Part shown: in pieces, positions 8,518 to 16,342 of the stretch
How the letters are laid out: the number at the start of each line of letters is the position of its first letter
Numbering within the stretch: position 1 is the stretch's first letter
Assembly: GCF_000013645.1 (NCBI RefSeq)
Contig: NC_007952.1
Coordinates: 2,666,001 to 2,730,000 of the forward strand
Source of the DNA: Paraburkholderia xenovorans LB400
GTDB taxonomy: Bacteria > Pseudomonadota > Gammaproteobacteria > Burkholderiales > Burkholderiaceae
DNA length: 64,000 nucleotides
Reading direction: 5' to 3'
Notes under the pieces: model-generated
What the model saw: the letters and a program-made list of their open reading frames with translations, nothing else
The model's database searches: none
Told to the model about the DNA's origin: nothing
Translations under genes and position numbers: made by a program

Positions 8518-10251
8518 TTACTGGATCACACGCGTCACACCGCGGCCACGCGGATCGGCTGCGGCTTCCGGCGTATCGCCGTTGACCTTGATCGCCTGGA
8601 TATCGCCGCTGAAATCCTGCCCCTTCAGCGTGTAACCCTTGGCTTCGATCTGTTTGGCGAGTTCGCCGTCGATCGGCTTGTACGGTTCCCAGAAAATCGT
8701 GTCCGGCGGCAACAGTTGATGATGGAAGCGCATCGCCGCAACGGCCTGCGGCAGCGGCATGTTGTAGTCGTAGATGTTGTTGATCACCTGGAAGATCGAC
8801 GTGAAGATGCGCGAGCCGCCCGGCGTGCCGATCACGAGCGATACCTTGCCGTCCTTCGTCAGAATGGTCGGGCTCATCGAGGAGAGCGGCCGCTTCTTCG
8901 GTTCGATCGAGTTCGCATCGCTGCCCACCACGCCGAACATATTCGCCACGCCCGGCTTCGCGGAGAAGTCGTCCATCTCGTCGTTCAGCACGATGCCCGT
9001 ACGGTCGGCCACCACGCCCGAACCGAAATAGCCGTTGATGGTGTACGTGTTCGACACGGCGTTACCCCACTTGTCGATCACCGAAAAGTGCGTGGTCTCC
9101 GCTTTCTCCGGCATCGACGTGCCAAGGCCGGCCTGAACGGTCTTCGTGTCCGAAGGCGCGGTCGGATTCACTTCGGCGGCGCGTTTGGCAATGTATGCGT
9201 CGTCGGTCAGCTGGGCAACCGGCACCTTGTAGAAGTCGGGGTCGCCGAGATACTGCGCGCGATCGGCGAACACGCGCTTTTCGATTTCCGCGATCAGATG
9301 CACGTATTGCGCGGAATTCAGCGGGACGTCCTTGAAGTCGGGCGCAAGATCGGCCTTCATTTTCAGCAGTTGCACGAGACCGATACCACCCGAGGTCGGC
9401 GGCGGCGCCGTGTAGACGCGATAGCCGTTCCAGTCGGCCTCGACCGGTTCACGCCAGACTGCTTTGTACTGCTGCAGATCGGCCTTGGTGATGAGACCGT
9501 GACCGCGCATGGAAGCGGCGATCAGATCGGCCGTCTTGCCCTGATAGAAGTCTTTGGCGCCTTGATCGGAAATGCGCTGCAGCACACCGGCAAGATCCGG
9601 TTGTTTGAAGTCGACGCCCTGCTTCAGATTGCCGAAGTAGGTATCGAAGTTGGTCTTGCCGGCGAAGTCTTTCGCCGCGGCGTCGCGGCGTTCCTGCAGT
9701 TGCTGGCTGACCTCGAATCCGTCGCGCGCGTAGTGGATGGCCGGCGCGAGTACCTGCTTCCACTTGAGCTTGCCGAAGCGGCGCTGCGCCTGCCACATGC
9801 CGTCGACGGTGCCCGGCACGCCCACTGCGCGGTAGCCGTACAGGCTCATGCCCTTGATGACTTCGCCCTTGTCGTCGAGATACATGTTTCTGGTGGCGGC
9901 CAGCGGAGCGCGCTCGCGGTAGTCGAGAAAATACGGTTTGCCGTCCACGTAGAGCGTCATGAACCCGCCGCCGCCGATGTTGCCCGCTTCCGGATAGGTC
10001 ACGGCAAGCGTGAAGGCAATCGCTACGGCTGCGTCGACGGCGTTGCCGCCTTCCTTGAAGATCTGCTCGGCGGCATCGGCGCTGTATTTGTCGGCCACCG
10101 CGATCGCGGAAGCGGTGAGTACCGCGGGCTGCGTTTTCGCGGGCGGCTTCGCGAGTGCGGGCGTGGACTCGAGAAAAGCGCTTGAAACAGAGACGAGTGC
10201 GACCAGCGCGAATCCGCTGACCGACGATCTGGCGTTGCGAAACAACTTCAT
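8518..10251 (-). CDS. ggt: Gamma-glutamyltransferase precursor
   Basis: This 577-residue periplasmic enzyme hydrolyses or transfers the gamma-glutamyl group of glutathione and related peptides. It has a signal peptide (hydrophobic stretch at about residues 13-35, ending near TPALA) and the large-subunit fold with NIGGGGFMT. The autocatalytic site is at ETTHFSV, where the first Thr of TTH should become the small-subunit N-terminus and nucleophile. The small subunit has DEMDDFS, the PLSSMSPT loop and IGTPGGSRI. Length is typical. The ATG at 10251 has GGGGGA at about 8 nt; a TTG two codons earlier is less likely. It is a single gene with its own terminator. Confidence 0.96.
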   Translation of the reverse strand: MKLFRNARSSVSGFALVALVSVSSAFLESTPALAKPPAKTQPAVLTASAIAVADKYSADAAEQIFKEGGNAVDAAVAIAFTLAVTYPEAGNIGGGGFMTLYVDGKPYFLDYRERAPLAATRNMYLDDKGEVIKGMSLYGYRAVGVPGTVDGMWQAQRRFGKLKWKQVLAPAIHYARDGFEVSQQLQERRDAAAKDFAGKTNFDTYFGNLKQGVDFKQPDLAGVLQRISDQGAKDFYQGKTADLIAASMRGHGLITKADLQQYKAVWREPVEADWNGYRVYTAPPPTSGGIGLVQLLKMKADLAPDFKDVPLNSAQYVHLIAEIEKRVFADRAQYLGDPDFYKVPVAQLTDDAYIAKRAAEVNPTAPSDTKTVQAGLGTSMPEKAETTHFSVIDKWGNAVSNTYTINGYFGSGVVADRTGIVLNDEMDDFSAKPGVANMFGVVGSDANSIEPKKRPLSSMSPTILTKDGKVSLVIGTPGGSRIFTSIFQVINNIYDYNMPLPQAVAAMRFHHQLLPPDTIFWEPYKPIDGELAKQIEAKGYTLKGQDFSGDIQAIKVNGDTPEAAADPRGRGVTRVIQ

Positions 10252-10471
10252 TGCCAATCCCCCAGGACGACGTTCATCTGATGATTACAGGCTCTGTCTG
10301 GGGCTTATAGCACGTGAACCGCTTGCTTGCGAAGCCGCTACTTGTCGTAGGCTTCATGTTGCGGCACACAAAAACCGCCGGTTCGGCGGCATGGAAAATC
10401 TCGCCCGAAACGCCCGAGACAGGCGTGTTCAGCAAGACGCATGCCGCGCGGCGAAGCGCAGCATGCGCGCT

Positions 10472-11875
10472 TCACGCGCGGCCGCGACTGCCGCGCGCAA
10501 TCTCGTCGCCGGCGCCGTGCGGCAGCCGCGCGGTGACGGGAATCGACATGAACGAGAACAGGCCGACCACGAGAAAAGCCGGCCAGAAGTCCGAGAACAC
10601 GATAGCGGAATGACCCTGCACGTTATGCGAAATCTGCAGCACGATGCCCGCGATCGTCACGCCGAGGCCCAGCGAAATCTGCTGGATCACGCTCGCCACG
10701 CTCGTCGCACGGCCAACGTCGCGACTCGGAATGTCCGCGTACGCGAGCGTATTCAACGACGTGAACTGAAGCGACGGAAAGACGCCGCCGAACAGCACCA
10801 CACACCAGATCAGCCAGTGCGGTGTGCCGGGAAAGAACAGACCGTACACGGCAATGGCGAGACCCGCGCAGCCCGCGTTGAACATCAGCACGGTACGGAA
10901 ACCGAACCGTTCGAGAATGCGCGATGCCGCCGCCTTCATGAAGATCGAGCCGAACGCAGACGCACAGGTGATCGCTCCCGACTTGAACGCGGTCATGCCG
11001 AGGCCTTCCTGCAACGCGAGCGGCAGCAGAAACGGCACGGCTCCGAGACCGATACGGAACAGCGAGCCGCCCACCACGCTCGCGTGAAAACTCGGAATGC
11101 GCAGCAGGCGCAGATCGAGCACGGGCAAGTCGACACGGTTCGCGTACAGCACGTACAGCGCGAGTAACACCAAGCCGGCCACGCACATGCCGACCGACAC
11201 CGTGTTCGACACCAACTCGCCGCCCACCAGCGAAAGCCCGAGCATGAATAGCGACGCTCCGCTCGCAGACAACGCGAAGCCGGTCCAGTCGAGCCGGCCC
11301 GGATGCGCTTCGCGCACGTTGGCAATATGCCTGTTCGCCAACCAGATTCCCAGCAGGCCGATCGGGATATTGATGAAGAAGATCAGACGCCAATGCAGAT
11401 ACGTGGTGATGAAGCCGCCCAGCGGCGGCCCGACCACGGGCCCGAGCAAAGCCGGCACGGTCAGATAGTTGACCGCGCGGATAAAGTCGGATTTCGGCAC
11501 TGAACGGAAAATGATGATGCGGCCCACCGGCACCATCATCGCGCCACCGATGCCTTGCACGAAGCGCGCCACCACGAAGGTGCCGAGAGACGTGGAGGCC
11601 GCGCACATCAGCGAGCCGGCCATGAAAACGCCGATGGCCGTGCGGAACACCGTACGCGAACCGAAACGGTCAGCCACCCAGCCGCAGATAGGAATGAAGA
11701 CGCCGAGGCCAATGACATAGGCCGTTACAGCGAGCTTGAGTGTGATGGGATCCTGGCCGAGATCGCGCGCCAGAACCGGCAGCGACGTCACGATGACCGT
11801 GCCGTCCACATTCTCCATGAACATGGCGCACGCGACGATCAGCGGAACAATGAAAGTGCCTAAGGCAAGAGGCAT
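10472..11875 (-). CDS. MFS drug exporter-like transporter (DHA2/14-TM type)
   Basis: This 467-residue inner-membrane proton-driven antiporter is of the EmrB/QacA style. The first helix is followed by MENVDGTVIVTSLP, a DHA2 signature. Motif A appears as GWVADRFGSRTVF between TM2 and TM3, and motif C-like GPVVGPPLGGFI in TM5. About 14 hydrophobic segments are seen. The start at the ATG of MPLALGTF is chosen because the helix follows directly; in-frame codons up to 11938 would add about 20 non-hydrophobic residues. No adaptor (EmrA) gene is adjacent. The substrate cannot be predicted. Confidence 0.88.
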   Translation of the reverse strand: MPLALGTFIVPLIVACAMFMENVDGTVIVTSLPVLARDLGQDPITLKLAVTAYVIGLGVFIPICGWVADRFGSRTVFRTAIGVFMAGSLMCAASTSLGTFVVARFVQGIGGAMMVPVGRIIIFRSVPKSDFIRAVNYLTVPALLGPVVGPPLGGFITTYLHWRLIFFINIPIGLLGIWLANRHIANVREAHPGRLDWTGFALSASGASLFMLGLSLVGGELVSNTVSVGMCVAGLVLLALYVLYANRVDLPVLDLRLLRIPSFHASVVGGSLFRIGLGAVPFLLPLALQEGLGMTAFKSGAITCASAFGSIFMKAAASRILERFGFRTVLMFNAGCAGLAIAVYGLFFPGTPHWLIWCVVLFGGVFPSLQFTSLNTLAYADIPSRDVGRATSVASVIQQISLGLGVTIAGIVLQISHNVQGHSAIVFSDFWPAFLVVGLFSFMSIPVTARLPHGAGDEIARGSRGRA

Positions 11876-12038
11876 TGGCAGGACGACGGGTTGCAAGGCC
11901 GTCGGCGTAAAGCGTCGATTATGGCATCGCATCGGCAACAGATGTTGTTGCGCGAGGTCATTTCAGAGGTGTGCGTACGTGCTGATTGAGCACGCGCAAC
12001 GAAGCCGCAGGGCACGCGAAGCTGCGAGGGCCAAGCGG

Positions 12039-12076
12039 AAAAAGCCTGGGCCGGCATTCAGCCGGCCCAGGCTCTA
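12039..12076 (-). terminator. Rho-independent terminator of the four-gene headgroup operon
   Basis: A perfect 12-bp GC stem (12044-12055 with 12061-12072) and 5-nt loop are followed by TTTTT on the minus strand. It lies about 35 bp after the nucleotidyltransferase stop. Confidence 0.88.
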
Positions 12077-12110
12077 TACGTCTACGTCAGCGAAGATGCG
12101 GCGGCAAGAC

Positions 12111-12875
12111 TTAGCGCGATGCGCTGACCAGCGGCTGCAACTGCGGCAGGATCTCAGTGCTCGCGCGAACCACGTCGTTCGGGAAATCGATTTCGATCCA
12201 GGGCGCGCCGGTCACGTCGGCGGTATGAAACACCTGGCTGCGCTCCAGCAGCAGGTCGCGCACCGCTTCTTCGTGCGGCATGTTGGCCCGGCCGCTCTCC
12301 ACGTAGCCGGCCACGATCTCCGCGAAGCGCTGCGCGGTTTCCTGACGGAAGCGGAAGAAGCCGACCGATTCGCCAATGGTGTCGTACTCGAGATTGACGG
12401 CGAGCTGCTTGCGCAGTTCGACCGGCACATCATCTTTCAGACACAGCTTGACTGGCTCGTCGCCGGCTTCGAAATCACGGTCGATCAGCAGGCGGTTGAC
12501 CGTCTCGCCCGCCACCAGCGCATTCAGAATGCGCTCGTCGTAGAGCACGTCGGCGTCCATCAACAGCACGTCGCCGCCGCGCGTGAGCGCCTCGGCCACC
12601 GTGTGCACCGTCAGCACGCTGCCCAGGTCGTAACGCGTGTTCAACGCCGTTTCCACCTTGTGCGGCCAGTTGATGCGCTCCAGTTCCGCCTGCACCGATT
12701 CCGGCTGAAAGCCGAGCGCCAGCACGACGTCGGTCACGCCGGCGTTTTCGAGCATTTGCAGATGCCGTTCGAGCAGGCTCATGCCGTCGAACTGCAGCAG
12801 ACACTTCGGGAACTGCGCTTGCGGCGGTTGCTGGAGACGCAGGCCGAGGCCCGCTGCGAGGATGATGGCACGCAT
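12111..12875 (-). CDS. Nucleotidyltransferase (phosphocholine/phosphonate cytidylyltransferase-like)
   Basis: This 254-residue GT-A-fold NTP transferase has the N-terminal loop MRAIILAAGLGLRL and PKCLLQFDGMSLLERHL, where the usual K-P-K-x-L is replaced by FPKCL. The metal-binding segment is GGDVLLMDADVLYDE. It probably activates a small phosphorylated alcohol or sugar with CTP or another NTP in the cytoplasm. LicC and PntC-type cytidylyltransferases have this size and N-terminus. It is the last gene of the operon, 27 bp after the flippase-like gene. A CDP-alcohol phosphotransferase in the same operon makes CTP the likely donor, by inference only. Confidence 0.85.
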   Translation of the reverse strand: MRAIILAAGLGLRLQQPPQAQFPKCLLQFDGMSLLERHLQMLENAGVTDVVLALGFQPESVQAELERINWPHKVETALNTRYDLGSVLTVHTVAEALTRGGDVLLMDADVLYDERILNALVAGETVNRLLIDRDFEAGDEPVKLCLKDDVPVELRKQLAVNLEYDTIGESVGFFRFRQETAQRFAEIVAGYVESGRANMPHEEAVRDLLLERSQVFHTADVTGAPWIEIDFPNDVVRASTEILPQLQPLVSASR

Positions 12876-12902
12876 GCGCGGTCCTTTGAAAAAATACGGA
12901 GT

Positions 12903-13922
12903 TTAATCGACAGCCGGCACGCGCCCCAAGGCACGGCGCCGTTGCCAGCTTCGTTCGCTGAAGTGCAACACCAGCAGACCCGGCAAGCCTAGCAGGATTT
13001 CGCGCGCGCGCTTGGCGAGCGACAACGCCAACGCGGCGTCCGGCGGCAAACCCACCAATGGCGCGAGCAACAGATAGCCGCCCTCCTGCACGCCGAGCGA
13101 GCCCGGAATCATGAACGCGGCGCCACGAATGGCTTGCCCCAGACTTTCGAGCAGCAGTGCGTCGACCCAGTCCACGGGATGGCCGAGAAAGCGCAGCGCG
13201 AGCCACACCTCCACCGTGCCGATGATCCAGCCTACGAGACTCATCACGAAGCTCGCCGCCACGCGGCCGCGTTCGCGGTACGTGGCCTGCACGGCGGCGT
13301 CGACGGCTTCGGCGCGCGTCATCAACGAAGACCAGTCGCGCTTGCCGAACATCTTCGAGACCACGCCGAGCAACCGGCCGAACAGACCGCGCCGCTGCGC
13401 ATAGTAAAACCCAACGATCATCGCGCCCAGCACGCCGGTGGCGATCAGCGTGGCGGTTCGCAGGTCGTGCAGCGCGCCGTGCGCGGCGTAAGCGCCGAAC
13501 AGCAGCAGGCCGCCCAGTGCGAAGACGATTTGCGCGAGCGCCTGCGCGGTCGTGCTGACCGTGATCGCGGCGGCGGCGTCGCGCAGGCGCATGCCGCGCT
13601 GGGACAATTGCCGCACCATGACCACCGGCCCGCCGATCTGGCCGGCCGGCAACAGGCTGTTCACGGATTCGCCGATCCAGCGCGAGAACAGCGCGTCGCG
13701 CAACGACAGGTCGTGATGCACACCGTCACGGCGGCGCCGGAACAGCACCGAGATCGCGCCGGCGTCGACCATGAGCGGCACGAGGTGGAACGCCGCGACG
13801 AGCGCGAGCCCCCAGCCTGCCGTAAGCAGTGTCGAAGCCACCGAGCCGAAACCCTGCCACGCAAGCAGGCCGACAAACAGCGCCGTCCCGATCGACAGCA
13901 GTATCAGGGCCGCGCGGTTCAT
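12903..13922 (-). CDS. Flippase-like membrane protein (LPG synthase TM / UPF0104 family)
   Basis: This 339-residue protein has about 8 transmembrane helices and the family features SVNSLLPAGQIGGPVVMVRQL (in two blocks) and a C-terminal PGSLGVQEGGYLLLAPLVGLP. The family includes the flippase half of MprF and proteins that move lipids or glycolipids across the inner membrane. The ATG overlaps the upstream oxygenase stop (ATGA), so the two are translationally coupled. In this operon it could flip a modified lipid made by the CDP-alcohol phosphotransferase. The substrate is unknown. Confidence 0.87.
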   Translation of the reverse strand: MNRAALILLSIGTALFVGLLAWQGFGSVASTLLTAGWGLALVAAFHLVPLMVDAGAISVLFRRRRDGVHHDLSLRDALFSRWIGESVNSLLPAGQIGGPVVMVRQLSQRGMRLRDAAAAITVSTTAQALAQIVFALGGLLLFGAYAAHGALHDLRTATLIATGVLGAMIVGFYYAQRRGLFGRLLGVVSKMFGKRDWSSLMTRAEAVDAAVQATYRERGRVAASFVMSLVGWIIGTVEVWLALRFLGHPVDWVDALLLESLGQAIRGAAFMIPGSLGVQEGGYLLLAPLVGLPPDAALALSLAKRAREILLGLPGLLVLHFSERSWQRRRALGRVPAVD

Positions 13923-14731
13923 GCGTGGTCCTTCGCGCGGCGGGTCATCTGGCGGAACACCTGGCGAAAGCCGAAGTACGCGATCGCGTCCTTCATGTTC
14001 GAGATGAAGCGACGCCACGGCCGCATGTTGGGATCCGTCACGTACTCGAAAGTGAGCGAGACGCGCATTTCGTTCGCGCCGGCCGGGGTGATGCGATGGC
14101 GCAGCTTGTCGCCGTCGAAGAACACGAGGCCGCCCGGCGGAATCTGCACCGAGCCCGGTTGATCCGCGACATCGGGATTGCGCGTGTGCAATTCGTAGTC
14201 GAGCCGGCACGACGATTCGTCGATCACGCCGAGCAGCAGCGTGTAGCGGCGTCCGTCATAGTACGAAGTATCGTAGTGCCAGCCGATGTGGTCGCCCGGC
14301 CGCGTGTAGTAGTACAGCGCGTAAGCGTGCGGATCGTCGGCGGGCGAGAGCTGCAGCTTGTCGCCGCTCAGCTGTTCGAGCCAGCCGATCAACTCCTTCG
14401 AGCGGTACAGCTCGGCGATGAACGGCGCGAGGCGGTCGATCGTATGGCGGCTGACGCTGCCGCCCTGCTTATGGCCCGGCAGATAGTTGCGGTTCACTTC
14501 CTCTAGCAGCGAACGCGCGCTGTGGACGAGCTGCGCCGTGACTTCGGGCGCGAGAAAGTCTTCCAGATAAAGAAACGCGTCCTGTTCGGCGAAATCCTTG
14601 CGCAGACGCGGGTTGTCGAACCCGCGCGTGCGGCTCGCGATCGCGCGGTCGGCATTCGGCGCGGGCGGTGCGGCCGGCGAACCTGCTGCGGGAACTGGCG
14701 TGATCACGTCGTCTTCGGCGTGCGTACTCAT
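13919..14731 (-). CDS. Fe(II)/2-oxoglutarate-dependent oxygenase (HalD/BesD-like fold, hydroxylase-type metal site)
   Basis: The protein is 270 residues. The facial triad is His152 and Asp154 in GWHYDTSYYDG and His212 in KLRHRITP, with Arg223 in EMRVSLTF to bind 2-oxoglutarate. Carrier-free halogenases of the BesD/HalD type have Gly in place of the Asp; here Asp is present, so hydroxylation or desaturation is expected rather than chlorination. Residues 1-35 are Ala/Pro-rich and probably disordered. The start at 14731 overlaps the upstream stop (ATGA). The substrate is unknown; the operon suggests an alcohol or amino-alcohol headgroup or its lipid. Confidence 0.87.
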   Translation of the reverse strand: MSTHAEDDVITPVPAAGSPAAPPAPNADRAIASRTRGFDNPRLRKDFAEQDAFLYLEDFLAPEVTAQLVHSARSLLEEVNRNYLPGHKQGGSVSRHTIDRLAPFIAELYRSKELIGWLEQLSGDKLQLSPADDPHAYALYYYTRPGDHIGWHYDTSYYDGRRYTLLLGVIDESSCRLDYELHTRNPDVADQPGSVQIPPGGLVFFDGDKLRHRITPAGANEMRVSLTFEYVTDPNMRPWRRFISNMKDAIAYFGFRQVFRQMTRRAKDHA

Positions 14732-15429
14732 TCGCTGGCCCACATCTGGCTGGTTTCGGAGGCCTTGGCGGCAACGGGCGCGGGACGGGCGGCGCGGCGT
14801 GCGACCCGCCAATAGTCGATCACCACCCAGACGGCGAACAGCGGCGCCCCGATCGACGCGACCACGACAAAGGGCATGACGACGCTCGTCAGCGTGACGA
14901 TGGGCAGCAGATACAGCACGTCTTCGGTTTCGAAGCCGCCGACGGACGCCTGCTTCGTGCCCGCCTTGCCGGCCATCTCCTCGATGCGCATGCGCAGGAA
15001 GAAGATCAGGGCGACTGCCACGCCGGCCACGGCACCGAGCACGCCCGGCGCAACTTTCAATCCGCCGACGTGTGCGGCGCCCACGCCGATGCCCATGCCG
15101 ACGAACAGCATCACGGTCACGAGCGCGTCGCAGGCGAGGTCGTAAAAATGACCGATCCGGCTCGACTTTCCGCCGATGCGCGCAAGCTCGCCGTCCGTAT
15201 GGTCGACGAAGTTCGACAGCACGATCAGGAAGGCACCGGCATTGGCCCAGGCAAATTCGCCGTGAGCAAGGCAGAGCGCGCCTGCCAGCCCGATCAGCAG
15301 GCGCAGCGTGGTCAGATGGTTCGGCGTGACCCACGTGTTCACGAGCGGAGTCACGAGCCGGCGAGCGAGCCGCGCGTCCCATGTTCTGGGCGGCGGAACG
15401 TTAATTGGAGTTGGGGGTCGCGAATTCAT
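14728..15429 (-). CDS. CDP-alcohol phosphotransferase family membrane enzyme
   Basis: This 233-residue inner-membrane enzyme transfers a phospho-alcohol from CDP-alcohol to a second alcohol, or the reverse for CDP-diacylglycerol. The motif D-x2-D-G-x2-A-R-x8-G-x3-D-x3-D is complete (DHTDGELAR ... GHFYDLACD at about residues 79-104). About six membrane segments are seen. First gene of a coupled four-gene operon. The start at 15429 is the ATG before NSRPPTP; upstream in-frame residues look non-coding. Which CDP-alcohol it uses cannot be told, but the downstream nucleotidyltransferase may make it. Confidence 0.9.
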   Translation of the reverse strand: MNSRPPTPINVPPPRTWDARLARRLVTPLVNTWVTPNHLTTLRLLIGLAGALCLAHGEFAWANAGAFLIVLSNFVDHTDGELARIGGKSSRIGHFYDLACDALVTVMLFVGMGIGVGAAHVGGLKVAPGVLGAVAGVAVALIFFLRMRIEEMAGKAGTKQASVGGFETEDVLYLLPIVTLTSVVMPFVVVASIGAPLFAVWVVIDYWRVARRAARPAPVAAKASETSQMWASE

Positions 15430-15666
15430 AACCCGGAAATATATACGGGATCGAAAAAGATTGCTTTCTTCCCGCGCGTTTCTTTGCGCTTCGTTCGTTG
15501 CCGATTTGTGTCCGCTGCACAGCAAGATTTGCCGAATCGCGATAAAGTGCCAACCAGTTGCGCCTGCCGCGCGGGTACATTTCGATGCGCAAAGTCTTCC
15601 GGGTTTTCGATCTCGCGCCCGCCCGTTGCGAACACACTACATCGAATCGGGCCGCCGTCCACGCTT

Positions 15667-16101
15667 ATGAAACGCTTTTTTTTGTCCGTGCTGCTTACTC
15701 TCGGCGCCGCTGCGCTGCCGATCACCAGTTACGCCACCGCGCTCGACGCGCCGCTCGCCTGCAATGAAAGCGGCCATCAGTTCATTGCCGATCTCGCGCA
15801 GCAACAGTTGATCGATCCAAAGCCCACGCGTGTGGAGAGCAACTCGATCAACGCCTTCTCGCCCATGCCCGGCGCGGATCTGACGGCATACGGCTTTCAC
15901 GTGTTCGCGGTGGTCGGTTACGAAAAAGACGACCCGATGTTCCGGGTCGGCGATGGCGAGCCGGTCGCGCGTTCGGCCTATGGCGTCGTGGTGGTCGGCG
16001 GCGAGGCGAAGGTGCAGAAAGCTGTCGCCGCGTCTGACAGCACGGCGATCGTGCATCGGGTGGCGCCGCTGATTACCGCGATTTTCTGCAAGCGGAATTG
16101 A
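15667..16101 (+). CDS. Small exported protein of unknown function
   Basis: This 144-residue protein has a clear signal peptide (MKRFFLSVLLTLGAAALPITSYA, in two parts) cleaved near residue 23-25. The mature part has two Cys, one near its start (PLACNES) and one at the extreme C-terminus (FCKRN), which could form a disulfide. No known family is recognised. It stands alone, divergent from the headgroup operon and convergent with phoX. Periplasmic location is inferred from the signal. Confidence 0.75.
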   Translation: MKRFFLSVLLTLGAAALPITSYATALDAPLACNESGHQFIADLAQQQLIDPKPTRVESNSINAFSPMPGADLTAYGFHVFAVVGYEKDDPMFRVGDGEPVARSAYGVVVVGGEAKVQKAVAASDSTAIVHRVAPLITAIFCKRN

Positions 16102-16342
16102 GGCCAGGTGGCGAGACGCGCCGGCTGAAATGGCCAATAGGTAGACAGGAAGACCACGTTCCACGCGCAATAATCGCAGCAGATGGATTTTCCGGGGCCT
16201 GCAAGGGCGTCTATCTGCCTCCTGTCAAACAGGGTCCAGCCGCGCTGGTTATAAGTCGGTTTACACCGGCCAAGCGCGCCCGCGAAGTGACGAGGCTCCC
16301 TGGTGGGGCGGTCCAAGACAGTCCAGATCCGCCGTCGCTCCC

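Noticed and set aside
8431..10185. A 584-codon open frame on the plus strand opposite ggt
   Set aside because: It lies wholly opposite the well-supported gamma-glutamyltransferase gene, has Arg/His/Val-rich shadow composition and no family pattern.
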